A stretch of DNA of 64,000 nucleotides from Terriglobus sp. RCC_193 (GCF_041355105.1 NZ_JBFUPK010000003.1:90245-154244); one strand, 5' to 3'; shown: positions 27,282 to 38,239, counted from the stretch's first letter. Made by a program: numbers and translations. The notes: generated by a model not told the origin, from the letters alone.

Positions 27282-28301
27282 ATGCGATCCCCCGATGTTG
27301 TCATTGCTGGTGCCGGACTGATTGGCCTCTCATGCGCCCTGGAGCTGCGAGCCGCAGGTGTGGCTGTGACCGTGGTGGAGCGTGGCCGCGCCGGACAGCA
27401 GGCTTCCTGGGCTGCGGGCGGCATGATTGGCGCCAGCGATTCCACCCATCCCCACCCGCCGGAGCTGGTGGCCATGGCCGAGCACAGCAGCAATCTGTAT
27501 CGCGATTACCTGGAAATCATTGCGGAGCGCGGCGGCACGCGCGTCCCCTTCGAGACGGAATGGGTGCTGGAACAGGCCGAAGGCTGGCGTCATCATCGCA
27601 CCACGCTTCCGGCGCTCGCCGGATCGGGCTATCGCCGACACGCGGAACCCAGCCTTGATCCGCGCAAGCTTTTTGCCGCACTGCGTGACGCCGTGACCAG
27701 GTCCGACATCACCATCCAGGAAGACGCACCCGTCCGCGGCGCATTTCAGCGTGAAGGCGGCGTCGACGTCCGCGTGAAGGACAGCGTGGTCTCCTGCGGC
27801 ACGTTTCTCGACTGCACCGGCGCGTGGAGCCCGCCGCCTGTGCATCCCGCCAAAGGCCAGATGCTGCGCTTGAACGCCCCCGGAGCCATGTCCGCGCGTG
27901 GCCTCGGCAATATCGTCGTGCGCACGCCCGACATCTACCTGATCCCGCGGCTGGATGGCACCATTGTGATCGGTTCCACGATTGAAGATGCGGGCTTCGA
28001 CCGCACCGTACACGACACAGATATCCAGCATTTACGCGCCGAAGCAGCGGCTCTGCTGCCTGCCCTGGCCGACGCGCCAGAGGTGGAGCGCTGGGCCGGT
28101 CTGCGTCCCGACACACCCGACCATCTCCCCCTGATCGGCCGTACCGGCGAGCATTCTTTCGTCGCTGCCGGACACTTCCGCAACGGCATTCTGCTGGCCC
28201 CCGCAACGGCACAAGCCATGTCCGAACTGATCCTCGGCGAGCCTGCTGTCCTTGACCTGCAGGCCTTCCGCCCGCAGCGATTTCCGCAGTATGCCGACTG
28301 A
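27282..28301 (+). CDS. thiO: FAD-dependent oxidoreductase, glycine oxidase ThiO-like
   Basis: A 339-aa DAO-family amine oxidase. The dinucleotide motif is VVIAGAGLIGLSCALELRAA, followed by GRAGQQASWAAGGMI, the typical ThiO/DadA second stretch. The C-terminal FAD-binding region reads WAGLRPDTPDHLPLIGRTGE and GHFRNGILLAPATA, matching ThiO (H-x-RNGI-L-L-A-P). Glycine oxidase provides dehydroglycine for the thiazole of thiamine. Other thi genes are absent here. The function call is good for the family and moderate for the exact substrate. Confidence 0.88.
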   Translation: MRSPDVVIAGAGLIGLSCALELRAAGVAVTVVERGRAGQQASWAAGGMIGASDSTHPHPPELVAMAEHSSNLYRDYLEIIAERGGTRVPFETEWVLEQAEGWRHHRTTLPALAGSGYRRHAEPSLDPRKLFAALRDAVTRSDITIQEDAPVRGAFQREGGVDVRVKDSVVSCGTFLDCTGAWSPPPVHPAKGQMLRLNAPGAMSARGLGNIVVRTPDIYLIPRLDGTIVIGSTIEDAGFDRTVHDTDIQHLRAEAAALLPALADAPEVERWAGLRPDTPDHLPLIGRTGEHSFVAAGHFRNGILLAPATAQAMSELILGEPAVLDLQAFRPQRFPQYAD

Positions 28302-28425
28302 AATCAGGATTCTCTCAGCCCGGGCAGCGCGATATTCGCGCAGACGTGATGACAACCGCACAGACCTTTCGATATAACGGCGGTTTATAAGGCTGTATTG
28401 CCCACCCACTCAGGAGTCATCATCC

Positions 28426-29562
28426 ATGTCGCAGGCAGTTGCCCCACGCGGGCTTGAAGGGATTGTTGCTACGACCTCCGGTATCTGCTGGATTGATGGT
28501 GAGGCGGGCGTCCTTTCCTATCGCGGCATCGATATTCACGAGCTCGCCGCCAAGTCCACTTTTGAAGAAACCACGTACCTGCTTTGGTTTGGCACACTGC
28601 CCACCGCCGCGGAACTGGAAGACTTCAGGCAGAAGCTCGCAGCCACGCGCACCCTTCCGGCCAGCGTGGTCACTTTCCTGAAGACGTTGCCCAAAGAAGC
28701 CAGCGTGATGGAAGTGCTCCGCACCACCGTCAGCCTGCTCAGCATCGGCGACCCGGACGACACCGACTCCAGCCACGAAGCCAACGTCCGCAAGAGCTTC
28801 CGCCTCACCTCACAGATTCCCATGGTCGTGGCGTACTTCGATCGCATCCGCAAGGGCAAGGCCGTGGTCGAAGCTGACACCACGCTCAGCCACGCGGGCA
28901 ACTTCCTTTACATGCTGACCGGCGAAAAGCCCATCACGGAAGCCGAGAAGGCCTTTGACGTTGCGCTGATCCTGCACGCCGACCACGAACTCAACGCCTC
29001 CACCTTCGCCGCACGCGTCATCGCCGCCACACTCAGCGATGTGCACTCCGCCATTACCGGCGCCATTGGCGCGCTGAAGGGACCACTGCACGGCGGCGCC
29101 AACGAAGCCGTGATGAAGCTGCTTTACGAGATCGATGCCGCAGGAGCAGACCCCGTGGAATACGTGAAGGACCTGCTGGCGAACAAGGTGAAGGTTTCCG
29201 GCTTCGGCCATCGTGTCTACAAGACGGAAGACCCCCGCGCCACGCATCTGCGCCGCATGTCAAAGGACCTTGGCACCGCCGCAGGCAATGCCAAGTGGTA
29301 CGAGATGAGCGAAAAGATTGAAGGCTACGTGCGCGGCGAAAAGAAGCTCAACGCGAACGTCGACTTCTACTCCGCCTCCACCTACACCACGCTCGGCATC
29401 GACATGGATCTGTTCACGCCCATCTTCGCGGTAAGCCGCATCTCCGGCTGGGCAGCACACGTCATCGAGCAGCATGACAACAATCGACTGATCCGTCCCC
29501 GCGCGGAATATACCGGCCCGGCCTATCCCGCGCCTTACATTCCCGTGGGACAGCGCTCGTAA
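28426..29562 (+). CDS. gltA: Citrate synthase
   Basis: Condenses oxaloacetate with acetyl-CoA at the start of the TCA cycle. The 378-aa protein shows GVLSYRGIDIHELA near the N-terminus, HADHELNASTFAARVIAAT (catalytic-region His), GPLHGGANEAVMKLL, GFGHRVYKTEDPRA (second His) and NVDFYSASTYTTLGI (catalytic Asp). The size is of the short dimeric/Gram-positive-like type II form rather than the ~430-aa hexameric form. 2-methylcitrate synthases are close relatives and cannot be fully excluded. AGGAG lies about 10 bp upstream of ATG 28426. Confidence 0.94.
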   Translation: MSQAVAPRGLEGIVATTSGICWIDGEAGVLSYRGIDIHELAAKSTFEETTYLLWFGTLPTAAELEDFRQKLAATRTLPASVVTFLKTLPKEASVMEVLRTTVSLLSIGDPDDTDSSHEANVRKSFRLTSQIPMVVAYFDRIRKGKAVVEADTTLSHAGNFLYMLTGEKPITEAEKAFDVALILHADHELNASTFAARVIAATLSDVHSAITGAIGALKGPLHGGANEAVMKLLYEIDAAGADPVEYVKDLLANKVKVSGFGHRVYKTEDPRATHLRRMSKDLGTAAGNAKWYEMSEKIEGYVRGEKKLNANVDFYSASTYTTLGIDMDLFTPIFAVSRISGWAAHVIEQHDNNRLIRPRAEYTGPAYPAPYIPVGQRS

Positions 29563-29614
29563 TTTCTTCAGTTCGATTGCCACGAAGTGCCCTGCCCGAA
29601 TAGGCTTTAGGCTT

Positions 29615-30595
29615 ATGCGGTCAGGGCGTTTCTTTTTGCGATGGTGTCTATGGACTGTCACAGTCCCGGGGATATGCCCTGCGCAAACCGCAACACCACA
29701 AGCCACGGCAGCCGTTCAGAACACAAAGACCATGTCCGATCAGGATCTGGCATTGGCTGTGGCCAACAGCCTTGGCCCTGCGGGCATCGTGCCGCGCACC
29801 ACCGGCTTCAACGCCAGCGTCATCTCCAGCTCGCAATACGATTCCATCACCGGCTGGGCCAACATCCTGACGCCAAGCCTTGCGTGGCGATTCAACCGCT
29901 ACGTCAGCGCCGATGTCGCCACGCCGCTCTTCCTGTACATGCGTTCGCAACGTATGGTGCAGCCACCCTTCGGACCGCCCTACACCGACACCACGATCCG
30001 CCACGGCCTGCCTGGCGACACCACCCTGGCTCTGCACCTGGGTTCGAAAAGCTTCGATATGGGCAGGCTTGGTGACTTCTATGATGTGGTGACCGGCTCC
30101 CTCTCCGCGCCCACCGGCTCCGTGGAAGACGGCATTGGCGCGGGCAAGGTGACCTACAACGTCACGAATCATCTGCAGTCCGCCAGCTTCCTCGCGCCGT
30201 ACGTCGACCTCGGCATCGGTTCCACAAGCCGCCTGCAGAACCGCCGCGTGCAGCGTTCGCAGACCTCGCGTGGCCAGCTTGCCAACTTTGGCGTAGGTGT
30301 CAGTATGGAGCTGCCCCGCTCTTCCACCATTTACCTGGAAGGTTACGAGCAGCTCCCTCTTGGCACGCAAACCGTCTACCAGGTGGACCCTCGTTCCGGC
30401 CGGCCGGATGTCACGCAGAACTCGAACGGCCTCGCCGAAGACAACGGCATCAATCTCTCCTTCGACCTCCCGCTGGCGCCCCATGTCATCTGGTCAGCCT
30501 TCTACAGCCGCGGCCTGCGCCTGCATGAAGACACCGTAGGATTCGCCTTCACCCTCCTGCTTCGCAACCCGCATCGCAAAACCACCGACCGCTGA
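29615..30595 (+). CDS. Secreted, beta-barrel-like protein of unknown function
   Basis: A 326-aa protein with an N-terminal hydrophobic signal-like segment (RFFLRWCLWTVTVPGICPAQ) and a body rich in alternating polar/aromatic residues (SLAWRFNRYVSADVATPLF; FGVGVSMELPRSSTIYLEGY; HVIWSAFYSRGLRLHEDTVG), suggesting outer-membrane beta strands. No named family recognised. It lies between citrate synthase and cmk on the same strand, ending 33 bp before the cmk ATG, so it probably reads through from gltA or its own promoter. Confidence 0.72.
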   Translation: MRSGRFFLRWCLWTVTVPGICPAQTATPQATAAVQNTKTMSDQDLALAVANSLGPAGIVPRTTGFNASVISSSQYDSITGWANILTPSLAWRFNRYVSADVATPLFLYMRSQRMVQPPFGPPYTDTTIRHGLPGDTTLALHLGSKSFDMGRLGDFYDVVTGSLSAPTGSVEDGIGAGKVTYNVTNHLQSASFLAPYVDLGIGSTSRLQNRRVQRSQTSRGQLANFGVGVSMELPRSSTIYLEGYEQLPLGTQTVYQVDPRSGRPDVTQNSNGLAEDNGINLSFDLPLAPHVIWSAFYSRGLRLHEDTVGFAFTLLLRNPHRKTTDR

Positions 30596-30628
30596 GATGT
30601 GGCACGCACATCCGGCACAATAGAAGGA

Positions 30629-31327
30629 ATGACCTCCGCTCCTCAGAACGAAACGCGTCGCGGCCTGATCGTGGCCATTGACGGCCCCGCAGGCGCAGGC
30701 AAAAGCACCGTCGCCGCGCATCTGGCGCGCACCTTTGGCCTGCTCAATCTGGAAACCGGCGCCATGTATCGCGCCCTGGCTCTCAAGGCTCTGCGTAACA
30801 AAATACCCGTAACCGACGGCGAAGCCGTCCTCGCGCTCACCACCAACACCACCATCACGCTTGAACCCGGCGCTGGCGGCAACCGCGTTCTGCTGGACGG
30901 GGAAGACGTCACCGCGATACTGCGCAATCCCGAGGTGACACAGGCAGCCTCGCAGGTCTCTGTACACGGCCCGGTCCGCGTGTGGATGGTCAACGCGCAG
31001 CGCACCCTTGGCCTTGGCGCCGCAACAGGCGTCGTCATGGAAGGCCGGGACATTGGCACCGTCGTCTTCCCCGATGCCGATGTGAAGATCTTCCTCGACG
31101 CCAGCGTGGAAGCGCGCGGCGATCGCCGCTTCGCCCAGCAGCCCGCCGCCGAGTCAAAAGAAAACCTCCTCAACGAAATGCGCGACCGCGACAGGCGCGA
31201 CCGCGAACGCACGGAGAGTCCTCTGCGCCCCGCGGAAGACGCCATCGTTCTGGATACCACCGGCATGACGCTGGATCAGGTTCTGGAACGCGCCGCGGCC
31301 ATCGTGGCAAACGTCCCTCGCCGTTAG
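30629..31327 (+). CDS. cmk: Cytidylate kinase
   Basis: Phosphorylates CMP/dCMP with ATP in nucleotide recycling. The 232-aa protein starts LIVAIDGPAGAGKSTVAAHL (P-loop), then NLETGAMYRALAL (CMP site) and the distinctive VVMEGRDIGTVVFPDADVKI, followed by the LID-like RDRRDRERTESPLRPAEDA and VLDTTGMTLDQV. Start choice is uncertain: ATG at 30629 (AGAAGG directly upstream) or a GTG at 30599. It precedes the second cold-shock gene. Confidence 0.94.
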   Translation: MTSAPQNETRRGLIVAIDGPAGAGKSTVAAHLARTFGLLNLETGAMYRALALKALRNKIPVTDGEAVLALTTNTTITLEPGAGGNRVLLDGEDVTAILRNPEVTQAASQVSVHGPVRVWMVNAQRTLGLGAATGVVMEGRDIGTVVFPDADVKIFLDASVEARGDRRFAQQPAAESKENLLNEMRDRDRRDRERTESPLRPAEDAIVLDTTGMTLDQVLERAAAIVANVPRR

Positions 31328-31526
31328 CTCTAATGGAAATAGGGTCGGCAGACTTCCGTGTCTTCAGGAAATTTTCCGAACCCTTGTTTTTCCTGAGTAA
31401 ATTTTGTGTTTCGTGCTAGTCTATGCCCAATCGTTAGAGACAAAGTGGTCATTTCCCCGCCAAAAGCGCGGATAACCCCTTGTATTCAACGGCAGACTCG
31501 AACAAAGAAGAAGAGGACCGGGCTTT

Positions 31527-31727
31527 ATGGAACAGGGCACAGTGAAGTGGTTCAACGACGCAAAGGGATTCGGGTTCGTCAGCCGTGAAAATGGCGAGGA
31601 CGTCTTCGTACACTACTCGGCAATCCAGTCCAATGGCTTTAAGAGCCTGCAGGAAGGTCAGGCCGTGCAGTTCAACGTGGTGAAGGGACCCAAGGGCTGG
31701 CAGGCGTCGGACGTCACGCCGCTCTAA
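31527..31727 (+). CDS. Cold-shock domain protein (CspA-like), second copy
   Basis: A 66-aa CSD protein with canonical RNP1 ([10 protein letters not shown]) and RNP2 ([10 protein letters not shown]) and the usual TVKWFNDAK opening. Its ATG at 31527 is preceded by AGAAGAGGA. About 200 bp without another gene separate it from cmk, including the stretch CCTTGTTTTTCCTGAG; this could be a structured cold-shock leader, though I see no specific cold box. A terminator-like hairpin follows at 31756. Confidence 0.94.
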   Translation: MEQGTVKWFNDAKGFGFVSRENGEDVFVHYSAIQSNGFKSLQEGQAVQFNVVKGPKGWQASDVTPL

Positions 31728-31755
31728 GCCATCTGCATTAACCCCCGGCAGATTC

Positions 31756-31788
31756 AGAGGGCAGTCTTCCCAACAGAGGCTGCCCTCT
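31756..31788. terminator. Bidirectional terminator-like hairpin between csp and the repeat protein
   Basis: The arms AGAGGGCAG (31756-31764) and CTGCCCTCT (31780-31788) enclose 15 nt. It sits between two convergent genes, 28 bp after the csp stop and 10 bp before the end of the collagen-like gene. No long T-run follows on either strand, so strength is uncertain. Confidence 0.65.
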
Positions 31789-31798
31789 TACGCAAGCA

Positions 31799-34700
31799 CT
31801 AGTTACAAGTGAACTGCGTGTACAGATACGACGTCACTGTCGCAATCGTTGAGACGTAAAACGACACAAAGCTGCCAGACCCCAGTGTCCCTGGCCCGGT
31901 GCATGTCGTTGTTGTGTTCGGTGCAACCGTGCAGGCCGTAGACGGATTCGCGCTCATATTCCCCGGCGTTCCTGTACGAATCGTCAACTGGGCATTCGTC
32001 GTCTGCCCGCCTGTGATGGGGGCCGCGTAGTAATACGCCTGTACGCTGGCCAGGTTGCAGGTGGAAGGAAGCCACTGCAACACTGTCCCGAGCTCCGTGG
32101 CGCTTTTCACATCGGTCAACGGGTTGTAATACTGCGCCACGCCGCTCGCAACCGTGTGAACCGCCGAAAAGAACGCACTGCCGCCGCTGGAAGACCCCGC
32201 AGGTCCCGTTGGCCCCGCAGGCCCAGTCGCGCCGGTGTCGCCCTTGGGAATCGTGAAGTCCAGTTGGATGCTCGACGGATCCGTGCTCACGTTCTTCACA
32301 ATCGCTGCAGTCCCCGCGGCACCGGTATGCGTGGCAGAGACGCTGATCGACGGAGCCGTTCCCGCAGCCCCGGCGGCACCCGCAGCCGCCAGCAAAGCCC
32401 ATGCCGAAGCACTTCCCGCGTCGCCCACAGGATGAACGCCACTACTTGCGGCGCGCGCAAAGTAAGCCGAACCGTTGTACGTGACCACGCTCGTTGGCTG
32501 ATAGGAAACCGAACTATCCCACGCTCCCAGGAACGTCAGCCCCACCGAACCCGTCGCGCCCGTATCCCCTTTCGGCAGCGTGAAGTTCAGGATCGCCGCA
32601 TTCGAAGTCCCCGCATTCGTAACGGTGGCAGTCGCACCGCTGGTCACTGTGCCAATGGCAACGGTCGCAGGCCCCGGATTGCCCTGTAATGCCAGCAATT
32701 CCCAGTCGCCCGTGTTGTTCGCAACGGAAACTGCCGGATCGGCAGTATTCGTGCTCCGCTTCGCCACATACGATGACCCGGCCTCGAAGACCACGTCGCC
32801 CAGGCTGTATCCGGTTCCGGCCAGCCACGTTCCCTTGTACGTCAACCCCGGTGAACCTGTAGCACCGGTCGCGCCCTGCGGAATGGTGAAATTCAAAACC
32901 GCGGCACTGCTGCTGCCCGCGTTCTGCACCACCACACTGCTGCCCGCTGCACCTGTGCTGACCGTGCCCACCTGAATCGTCGCCGCAGCTCCCGCGGCAC
33001 CGTTCGTTCCGTTGGTGCCATTCGCACCCGCAGCACCCGTTGCACCCGCAGCCGCCAACAGTGACCATAACGACGAAGAACCCGGCGTCACCGCCACATT
33101 CACATCCGAAGTCGAGATATATGCCGACCCGCCGTATGAAACCGCATCGCCCGTCACATAGCCGGTGGCGCCGCTCCACGCACCCCTCCATTGCAACCCC
33201 GGAACACCCTGCTGCCCGACAGCCCCCGTAGCTCCCGGATCTCCCTGCGGCCCCTGACTTCCCTGCAAACCCTGTACGCCGGTGGCTCCGGTATCGCCCT
33301 TCTGTGCCAGCAGTTGCCACGCGGGACTGATGCCCGGAGCATTCCCCGTCACCGCCGCATAAGCGATGTAGGATGACCCGTTGTAAGAAACCGCATCGCC
33401 TGCAATGTAAGCCGTCGTTGCAGACCACGGCCCCAGAAACCGCACCGGTTGTCCCTGCGGACCGGCAGGCCCTATCGGTCCCTGCACACCCTGCGAACCA
33501 GTAGCTCCCTGCGGCCCGGCAACACCCTGCGCACCCACCGGCCCCTGCGCTCCGGGAGCCGCAATCTGCTGCCACCACAGCGCCGACGAATCCGGAGGAT
33601 TACCGTAGTTCGTCGCCTGCAACGAAAGCCACGTCCCACCCGCATAGGTCACCGCATCATGCAGCGCATAGCTGGTGCTGCCGTTGTAAGCCCCCAGATA
33701 CTGCATCCCAGCAACACCCTGCGGCCCTACCGGCCCAATATCGCCGGTATTGCCCTGCGGCCCTTGCGGACCCGCTGGCCCAGCCTGCCCCTGCACTCCC
33801 TGCAAGCCCTGAGGCCCCTGCAAACCCGTGGCGCCCATCGCCGCCAGCAGCGTCCAGTCCGCCGGGGAACTATCCGGCGAGTTCCCATGATTCGTCCCAT
33901 GCAGCGAAAGCCACGTCTGCCCCTGCCACGCCACCGCATCATTGGTCGCGTAATTTGTGGTGGAAACATACGTTCCCTGCCACGTCAGGCCCACCGGCCC
34001 CGGATCGCCCTGCGGTCCCACCGCCCCGGTCGGCCCCTGCACTCCCTGTGCCCCATCGCGCCCCGGAGCACCCTGTGGTCCCGTCGAACCGACAGGACCG
34101 GTTGGCCCCTGCGGACCAGCCGAACCCACCATTCCCGCGGGCCCCTGTGGACCAATCGGCCCGGTGTTACCCGTATCGCCCTTCACACCCTGCGGCCCCT
34201 GCGAAGTCAGAGCCCCCCAGTACGTCGGCGAACTATCCGGCGTATTCCCCTGGTTCGCATCCACCAGCGACGCCCACGACCCGCCCTGCCAAACCACCAC
34301 ATCGCCCGTCGCATAGTTCGTGGTGGAGGCATACACCCCCTGATACACAAACCCCGGACGCCCAGTAGCTCCCGTTGCGCCGCGATCACCCTGCGGCCCA
34401 GTAGCCCCGGTATAGCCACGCTCGCCCTGGGGTCCCTGCGGACCAATGGCTCCGGCAACACCCTGGGGCCCCTGCACCCCAATCGCCGCAGGCACCAGCG
34501 CCGCCCAGTCGTTCCCTGAAATATCCGGCGCATTGCCACGATTCGAATCATGCAGCGATACCCACGCTGTGTCCTGCCATGTCACCACATGGTTGGTCGC
34601 ATAGTTTGTCGTCGCTGCATACGCACCGTCAAACAGCAGGCCATTGATGATGGTCGTGATCGAAGCAGGGTTCGTGGAAGCAGGCACCAGCACAGCCCAG

Positions 34701-35764
34701 TCGCCGGACGAAGTATCCGGCGTATTGCCATGATTCACGTCATGCAGTGAAACCCACGCAGCGCTCTGCCACGTCACCACCTGGTTCGTGCTGTAGTTCG
34801 TCGTGGACACATACGCCCCGGCATACTGCAACCCATTTCCCGTAGACGACCCGCTACCGCTCGCAGCAGGAACCAGCAGTCCCCACGACGTCCCGGAAAA
34901 ACTCGGCACATTGCCCGTATTCGCGCCCACCAGCGACACCCACGCCGCATTCGCAGACGTCACCACATCGCCCGCCGCATACAGCGTGGTCTGGCTCCAC
35001 GCCCCCTTGTACGTCATGCCTGAAGCGTTCGTTCCGGGATCGCCCTTTGGACCCTGAGGTCCCACTGGCCCTTGTGGTCCCGGATCGCCCTTCGGACCAC
35101 CTGCAGGGCCTGCTGGTCCCTGCGGCCCCGTGGCCCCGGTATCACCCTTCGGCCCCTGTGGTCCCACCGGCCCCACCACGCCGCTGGTCAGCGCAATCTC
35201 CAGCTCCGCAGGATGCGCCGTCGTATCGCTTTCCTTGCTATCCAGCGCCACGTCCGCCGTCGACGTTGTCAGCGCTAATCCAAAGTTCGTGGTCGGAGTA
35301 TTCACCCATGCCTGCACCATCGCCGTGACATCCACCGCCACAAACTGCGCCTCATCCGTCACGGCGAACACCTGCGCTACCGTACCCAACAGCGGCAGCG
35401 TCTGCGCGGTCACCGCACCTTCCGCCCATGCGGTCGATACCGGCGCAACGCCCACCACACCCGGCGTATTCACACGGTTCACATACAGCCGCAGCGTCGC
35501 TCGGCTAATCTGCGATCCCGTCGTTCCCGACGGCAACGTGCCCAGGTCAAACCGCAGCAGCGCCGTACTGGTGCTGTTGATGTACAGATTGCTCAACGAA
35601 CCAAAATTAACGGATGGACGGCCCGTATCCACGGCAGTATCCGCGGCCAACGTTGCCGCCTGCCCGCGAACACACCCCGGCAACAGCAACAGGCCTGCAA
35701 ATGCCAGCGCCGCCGGGCAGAATCGCCACGTAGCGATTCGCGATGAACTAAGACTTAGTTGCAT
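31799..35764 (-). CDS. Giant collagen-like and CBM-like repeat lipoprotein
   Basis: A 1321-aa surface protein of alternating modules. The ATG at 35764 gives a signal ending in a lipobox ([10 protein letters not shown]), then a DNRLRE-type domain (about residues 35-195; [20 protein letters not shown]). Ten repeats of about 48 residues follow, of pattern Y-x-G-x-W/Y...Y-x-x-x-D-x-V...W-x-S-L...G-N-x-P...W, resembling carbohydrate-binding CBM5/12 modules. They alternate with collagen-like Gly-X-Y stretches ([20 protein letters not shown]). A non-repetitive C-terminal domain of about 110 residues ends the protein. An in-frame TTG at 35836 and ATG at 35827 are alternative starts. Likely role: anchored adhesion to polysaccharides. 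Confidence 0.85.
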   Translation of the reverse strand: MQLSLSSSRIATWRFCPAALAFAGLLLLPGCVRGQAATLAADTAVDTGRPSVNFGSLSNLYINSTSTALLRFDLGTLPSGTTGSQISRATLRLYVNRVNTPGVVGVAPVSTAWAEGAVTAQTLPLLGTVAQVFAVTDEAQFVAVDVTAMVQAWVNTPTTNFGLALTTSTADVALDSKESDTTAHPAELEIALTSGVVGPVGPQGPKGDTGATGPQGPAGPAGGPKGDPGPQGPVGPQGPKGDPGTNASGMTYKGAWSQTTLYAAGDVVTSANAAWVSLVGANTGNVPSFSGTSWGLLVPAASGSGSSTGNGLQYAGAYVSTTNYSTNQVVTWQSAAWVSLHDVNHGNTPDTSSGDWAVLVPASTNPASITTIINGLLFDGAYAATTNYATNHVVTWQDTAWVSLHDSNRGNAPDISGNDWAALVPAAIGVQGPQGVAGAIGPQGPQGERGYTGATGPQGDRGATGATGRPGFVYQGVYASTTNYATGDVVVWQGGSWASLVDANQGNTPDSSPTYWGALTSQGPQGVKGDTGNTGPIGPQGPAGMVGSAGPQGPTGPVGSTGPQGAPGRDGAQGVQGPTGAVGPQGDPGPVGLTWQGTYVSTTNYATNDAVAWQGQTWLSLHGTNHGNSPDSSPADWTLLAAMGATGLQGPQGLQGVQGQAGPAGPQGPQGNTGDIGPVGPQGVAGMQYLGAYNGSTSYALHDAVTYAGGTWLSLQATNYGNPPDSSALWWQQIAAPGAQGPVGAQGVAGPQGATGSQGVQGPIGPAGPQGQPVRFLGPWSATTAYIAGDAVSYNGSSYIAYAAVTGNAPGISPAWQLLAQKGDTGATGVQGLQGSQGPQGDPGATGAVGQQGVPGLQWRGAWSGATGYVTGDAVSYGGSAYISTSDVNVAVTPGSSSLWSLLAAAGATGAAGANGTNGTNGAAGAAATIQVGTVSTGAAGSSVVVQNAGSSSAAVLNFTIPQGATGATGSPGLTYKGTWLAGTGYSLGDVVFEAGSSYVAKRSTNTADPAVSVANNTGDWELLALQGNPGPATVAIGTVTSGATATVTNAGTSNAAILNFTLPKGDTGATGSVGLTFLGAWDSSVSYQPTSVVTYNGSAYFARAASSGVHPVGDAGSASAWALLAAAGAAGAAGTAPSISVSATHTGAAGTAAIVKNVSTDPSSIQLDFTIPKGDTGATGPAGPTGPAGSSSGGSAFFSAVHTVASGVAQYYNPLTDVKSATELGTVLQWLPSTCNLASVQAYYYAAPITGGQTTNAQLTIRTGTPGNMSANPSTACTVAPNTTTTCTGPGTLGSGSFVSFYVSTIATVTSYLYTQFTCN

Positions 35765-36030
35765 GCGGCGTAAAACGTCAACACACAACACAAACCACGA
35801 CACACGATGCAAAAGGCCATGTACCATCGGGGCCAATCGCTGTCCGAATGTCTATTCAGGAGAGCTACAGTGTAACGACAGAACCCCACCTGCTTCTGTC
35901 GCAACGACCACGCACAGCTCATAATTTCCGCATCTAACCACTCGCGTTCCCAAAACGGGAAGAAACACTCCCGCGATACACTCGCAGGGTCGTTCTGCAC
36001 CTATTTGTTTTTCTTTGAGGAAGCACACTG

Positions 36031-37695
36031 ATGAGCAACAGCCCGAACGCCGGCAAGCTGCCGGACCCGCACTGCCTGACCGACCTGCCCCGTCTCGTCT
36101 CCGCCTACTACACGCTGCATCCTGACGCTGACAACGCCGCGCAGAAGGTCAGCTTCGGTACCAGCGGCCATCGCGGTTCCGCGCTGCACGGCGCATTCAA
36201 CGAGGACCACATCCTCGCCATCACGCAGGCCATCTGCGAATATCGCGCAGGCCAGAAGATCACCGGCCCCCTCTTCCTCGCGATGGACACCCACGCGCTC
36301 AGTGAACCTGCCTTCCGCAGCGCGCTCGAAGTCCTCGCCGCCAACGGCATCGCCACGCGCATCGACGCAGGCACACCCGAGACTAGCGGCCAGCCCGGCT
36401 ACACACCCACGCCCGCGCTCTCGCACGCCATCCTGGTCTACAACAAGGGCCGCAAAGACGCCCTGGCCGATGGCATCGTCATCACGCCCTCGCACAACCC
36501 GCCCGAAGACGGCGGCTTCAAGTACAACCCGCCCAACGGCGGCCCAGCAGACACCGACGTCACCGGCTGGGTGCAGAACCGCGCCAACGACATCCTGAAA
36601 GCAAAGCTCTCAGGCGTAAAACGTGTGCCCTTCGAACAGGCACTCAAAGCCTCGACAACGACCAAACACGACTACATCACCGAGTACGTTGACGGCCTCT
36701 CCAATGTCGTCGATATGCAGGCCATCGCCGCCAGCGGCCTCAAACTCGGCGTTGATCCCCTGGGTGGCGCAGGCGTCTATTACTGGCAGCGCATCGCAGA
36801 CAAATACAAACTGCCGCTGCAGGTGCTCTCCACCATCGTCGATCCCACCTTCCGCTTCATGCACATCGATTGGGACGGCAAGATCCGCATGGATTGCTCC
36901 TCGCCCTTCGCCATGGCCGGCATGATCCAGAACAAGGACCACTTCGACGTAAGCTGGGCCTGCGATACCGACCATGACCGCCACGGCATCGTCGCCAAGT
37001 CCACGGGCCTGCTGAACCCCAACCACTATCTCGCCGTCAGCATTGAGTACCTCTTCGCCAACCGTCCTAACTGGCGCAAGGACGCCGCCATCGGCAAGAC
37101 ACTCGTCTCGTCCTCGATGATTGATCGCGTGGGCGCTGGCCTCGGCCGCAAAGTCCTCGAAGTCCCCGTCGGCTTCAAGTGGTTCGTCAACGGCCTCTCG
37201 GATGGCTCGCTCGGCTTCGGCGGTGAAGAATCTGCTGGCGCATCCTTTCTCTGCCTCGACGGTTCCGCATGGTCCACCGACAAGGACGGCCTCATCATGG
37301 GTCTGCTCTCCGCGGAGATGACCGCACGCACCGGCAAGGACCCCGGCGAACTCTACCAGTCGCTCACCGCACGCTACGGCAACCCCGTCTATCAGCGCAT
37401 CGACGCCGCAGCCACGAAGGAAGAGAAAGCCAAACTCGGCAAGCTGTCACCGGAACAGGTCACCACAAAGGAACTGGCAGGCGAACCCATCACCGCCGTC
37501 CTCACCAACGCCCCCGGCAACGGCGCGGCCATTGGCGGCCTGAAAGTGGCCACGGAAAACGGCTGGTTCGCAGCACGCCCCTCCGGCACGGAAGATGTCT
37601 ACAAGATCTACGCGGAAAGCTTCCAGGGTGAAGACCACCTCCGCCAGATTCAGGACGAAGCCAAACAACTGGTCAACGCAGCACTCAAGGGCTAA
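36031..37695 (+). CDS. pgm: Phosphoglucomutase (alpha-D-glucose phosphate-specific)
   Basis: Interconverts glucose 1-phosphate and glucose 6-phosphate. The 554-aa protein matches the E. coli Pgm type: [20 protein letters not shown] near the N-terminus, phosphoserine loop [20 protein letters not shown], metal loop [11 protein letters not shown], sugar-binding [11 protein letters not shown] and C-terminal phosphate site [19 protein letters not shown] at 36031 has GAGGAA upstream. A strong inverted-repeat terminator follows the stop. The upstream gap of about 266 bp to the divergent repeat protein holds both promoters, but I see no clear boxes. Confidence 0.95.
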   Translation: MSNSPNAGKLPDPHCLTDLPRLVSAYYTLHPDADNAAQKVSFGTSGHRGSALHGAFNEDHILAITQAICEYRAGQKITGPLFLAMDTHALSEPAFRSALEVLAANGIATRIDAGTPETSGQPGYTPTPALSHAILVYNKGRKDALADGIVITPSHNPPEDGGFKYNPPNGGPADTDVTGWVQNRANDILKAKLSGVKRVPFEQALKASTTTKHDYITEYVDGLSNVVDMQAIAASGLKLGVDPLGGAGVYYWQRIADKYKLPLQVLSTIVDPTFRFMHIDWDGKIRMDCSSPFAMAGMIQNKDHFDVSWACDTDHDRHGIVAKSTGLLNPNHYLAVSIEYLFANRPNWRKDAAIGKTLVSSSMIDRVGAGLGRKVLEVPVGFKWFVNGLSDGSLGFGGEESAGASFLCLDGSAWSTDKDGLIMGLLSAEMTARTGKDPGELYQSLTARYGNPVYQRIDAAATKEEKAKLGKLSPEQVTTKELAGEPITAVLTNAPGNGAAIGGLKVATENGWFAARPSGTEDVYKIYAESFQGEDHLRQIQDEAKQLVNAALKG

Positions 37696-37706
37696 CTGCG
37701 AAACAA

Positions 37707-37778
37707 AAGAGCGAACGCAGCGTCCACAACGAACCGCCGCGACGCTGCGGAACCGTTGCGAACACTGCGTTCGCTCTT
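37707..37778. terminator. Bidirectional terminator-like hairpin (AACGAACGCAGCG family), copy 1
   Basis: The perfect 14-bp arms AAGAGCGAACGCAG (37707-37720) and CTGCGTTCGCTCTT (37765-37778) lie between pgm (plus) and the ComEA-like gene (minus). T-rich tracts flank both sides (CTTGTTTTA on the plus strand, CTTTTGTTT on the minus strand), so it can terminate both convergent genes. Confidence 0.88.
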
Positions 37779-37781
37779 GTT

Positions 37782-38102
37782 TTACTTCTTAACCTGCTTT
37801 GCAACGATCAGCGACGAAATCTTGTCATACGTGGCCTTGGGCACAATGCCGCGCGACACAAGCTGGTTCTTCGCCGTGTACGGACGTCCGTCCACAATCT
37901 TCTTCGAATACACCTGCCCCACACCTGGCAGCGCCTGCAGTTGATCCAGCGAGGCTGTGTTAATGTCCAGCGGCTCACCCTTCATAGCCGGTGCTGCGGC
38001 AGCGGCCTTGGTCACTGCAGTTGTAGCGGGCTTGCTCTGCGCGTGCAGAACGGGGAGGGCCAGCGCCAGGACAAATGCGGGAAGAATACGGAAAAGCTTC
38101 AT
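37782..38102 (-). CDS. Secreted helix-hairpin-helix protein (ComEA-like)
   Basis: A 106-aa protein with a signal peptide (KLFRILPAFVLALALPVLHA) and a ComEA-type HhH repeat: DINTASLDQLQALPGVGQVY followed by SKKIVDGRPYTAKNQLVSRG. Such domains bind DNA non-specifically; secreted short forms may help DNA uptake or hold DNA in the periplasm. ATG at 38102 is preceded by a perfect AGGAGG at good spacing, which decides the start over an upstream in-frame ATG at 38207. It is divergent from the his leader. Confidence 0.88.
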   Translation of the reverse strand: MKLFRILPAFVLALALPVLHAQSKPATTAVTKAAAAAPAMKGEPLDINTASLDQLQALPGVGQVYSKKIVDGRPYTAKNQLVSRGIVPKATYDKISSLIVAKQVKK

Positions 38103-38200
38103 ACGGAACGTCCTCCTAAAGGTACTTCCGTAAGCAACATACGCCCCCGCAATCCCGCTGCATAGAGTCAGTTTGCAATTCTTCATCCCGCAGGAATCAA

Positions 38201-38229
38201 TTGACATAGAACCCTTCGGCGATTAGCCT
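38201..38229 (+). promoter_or_regulatory. Candidate his operon promoter
   Basis: A consensus -35 TTGACA at 38201-38206 is followed after 17 bp by TAGCCT (38224-38229), a weak -10 (3 of 6). Transcription would start near 38236, a few bases before the leader ATG at 38240, making the leader nearly leaderless; no Shine-Dalgarno is visible in front of it. Confidence 0.5.
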
Positions 38230-38239
38230 TGTAGTTGCA

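Noticed and set aside
35765-35836. Longer start of the giant repeat lipoprotein (TTG 35836 or ATG 35827)
   Set aside because: Would place extra residues before the signal peptide and lipobox; kept only as alternative starts.
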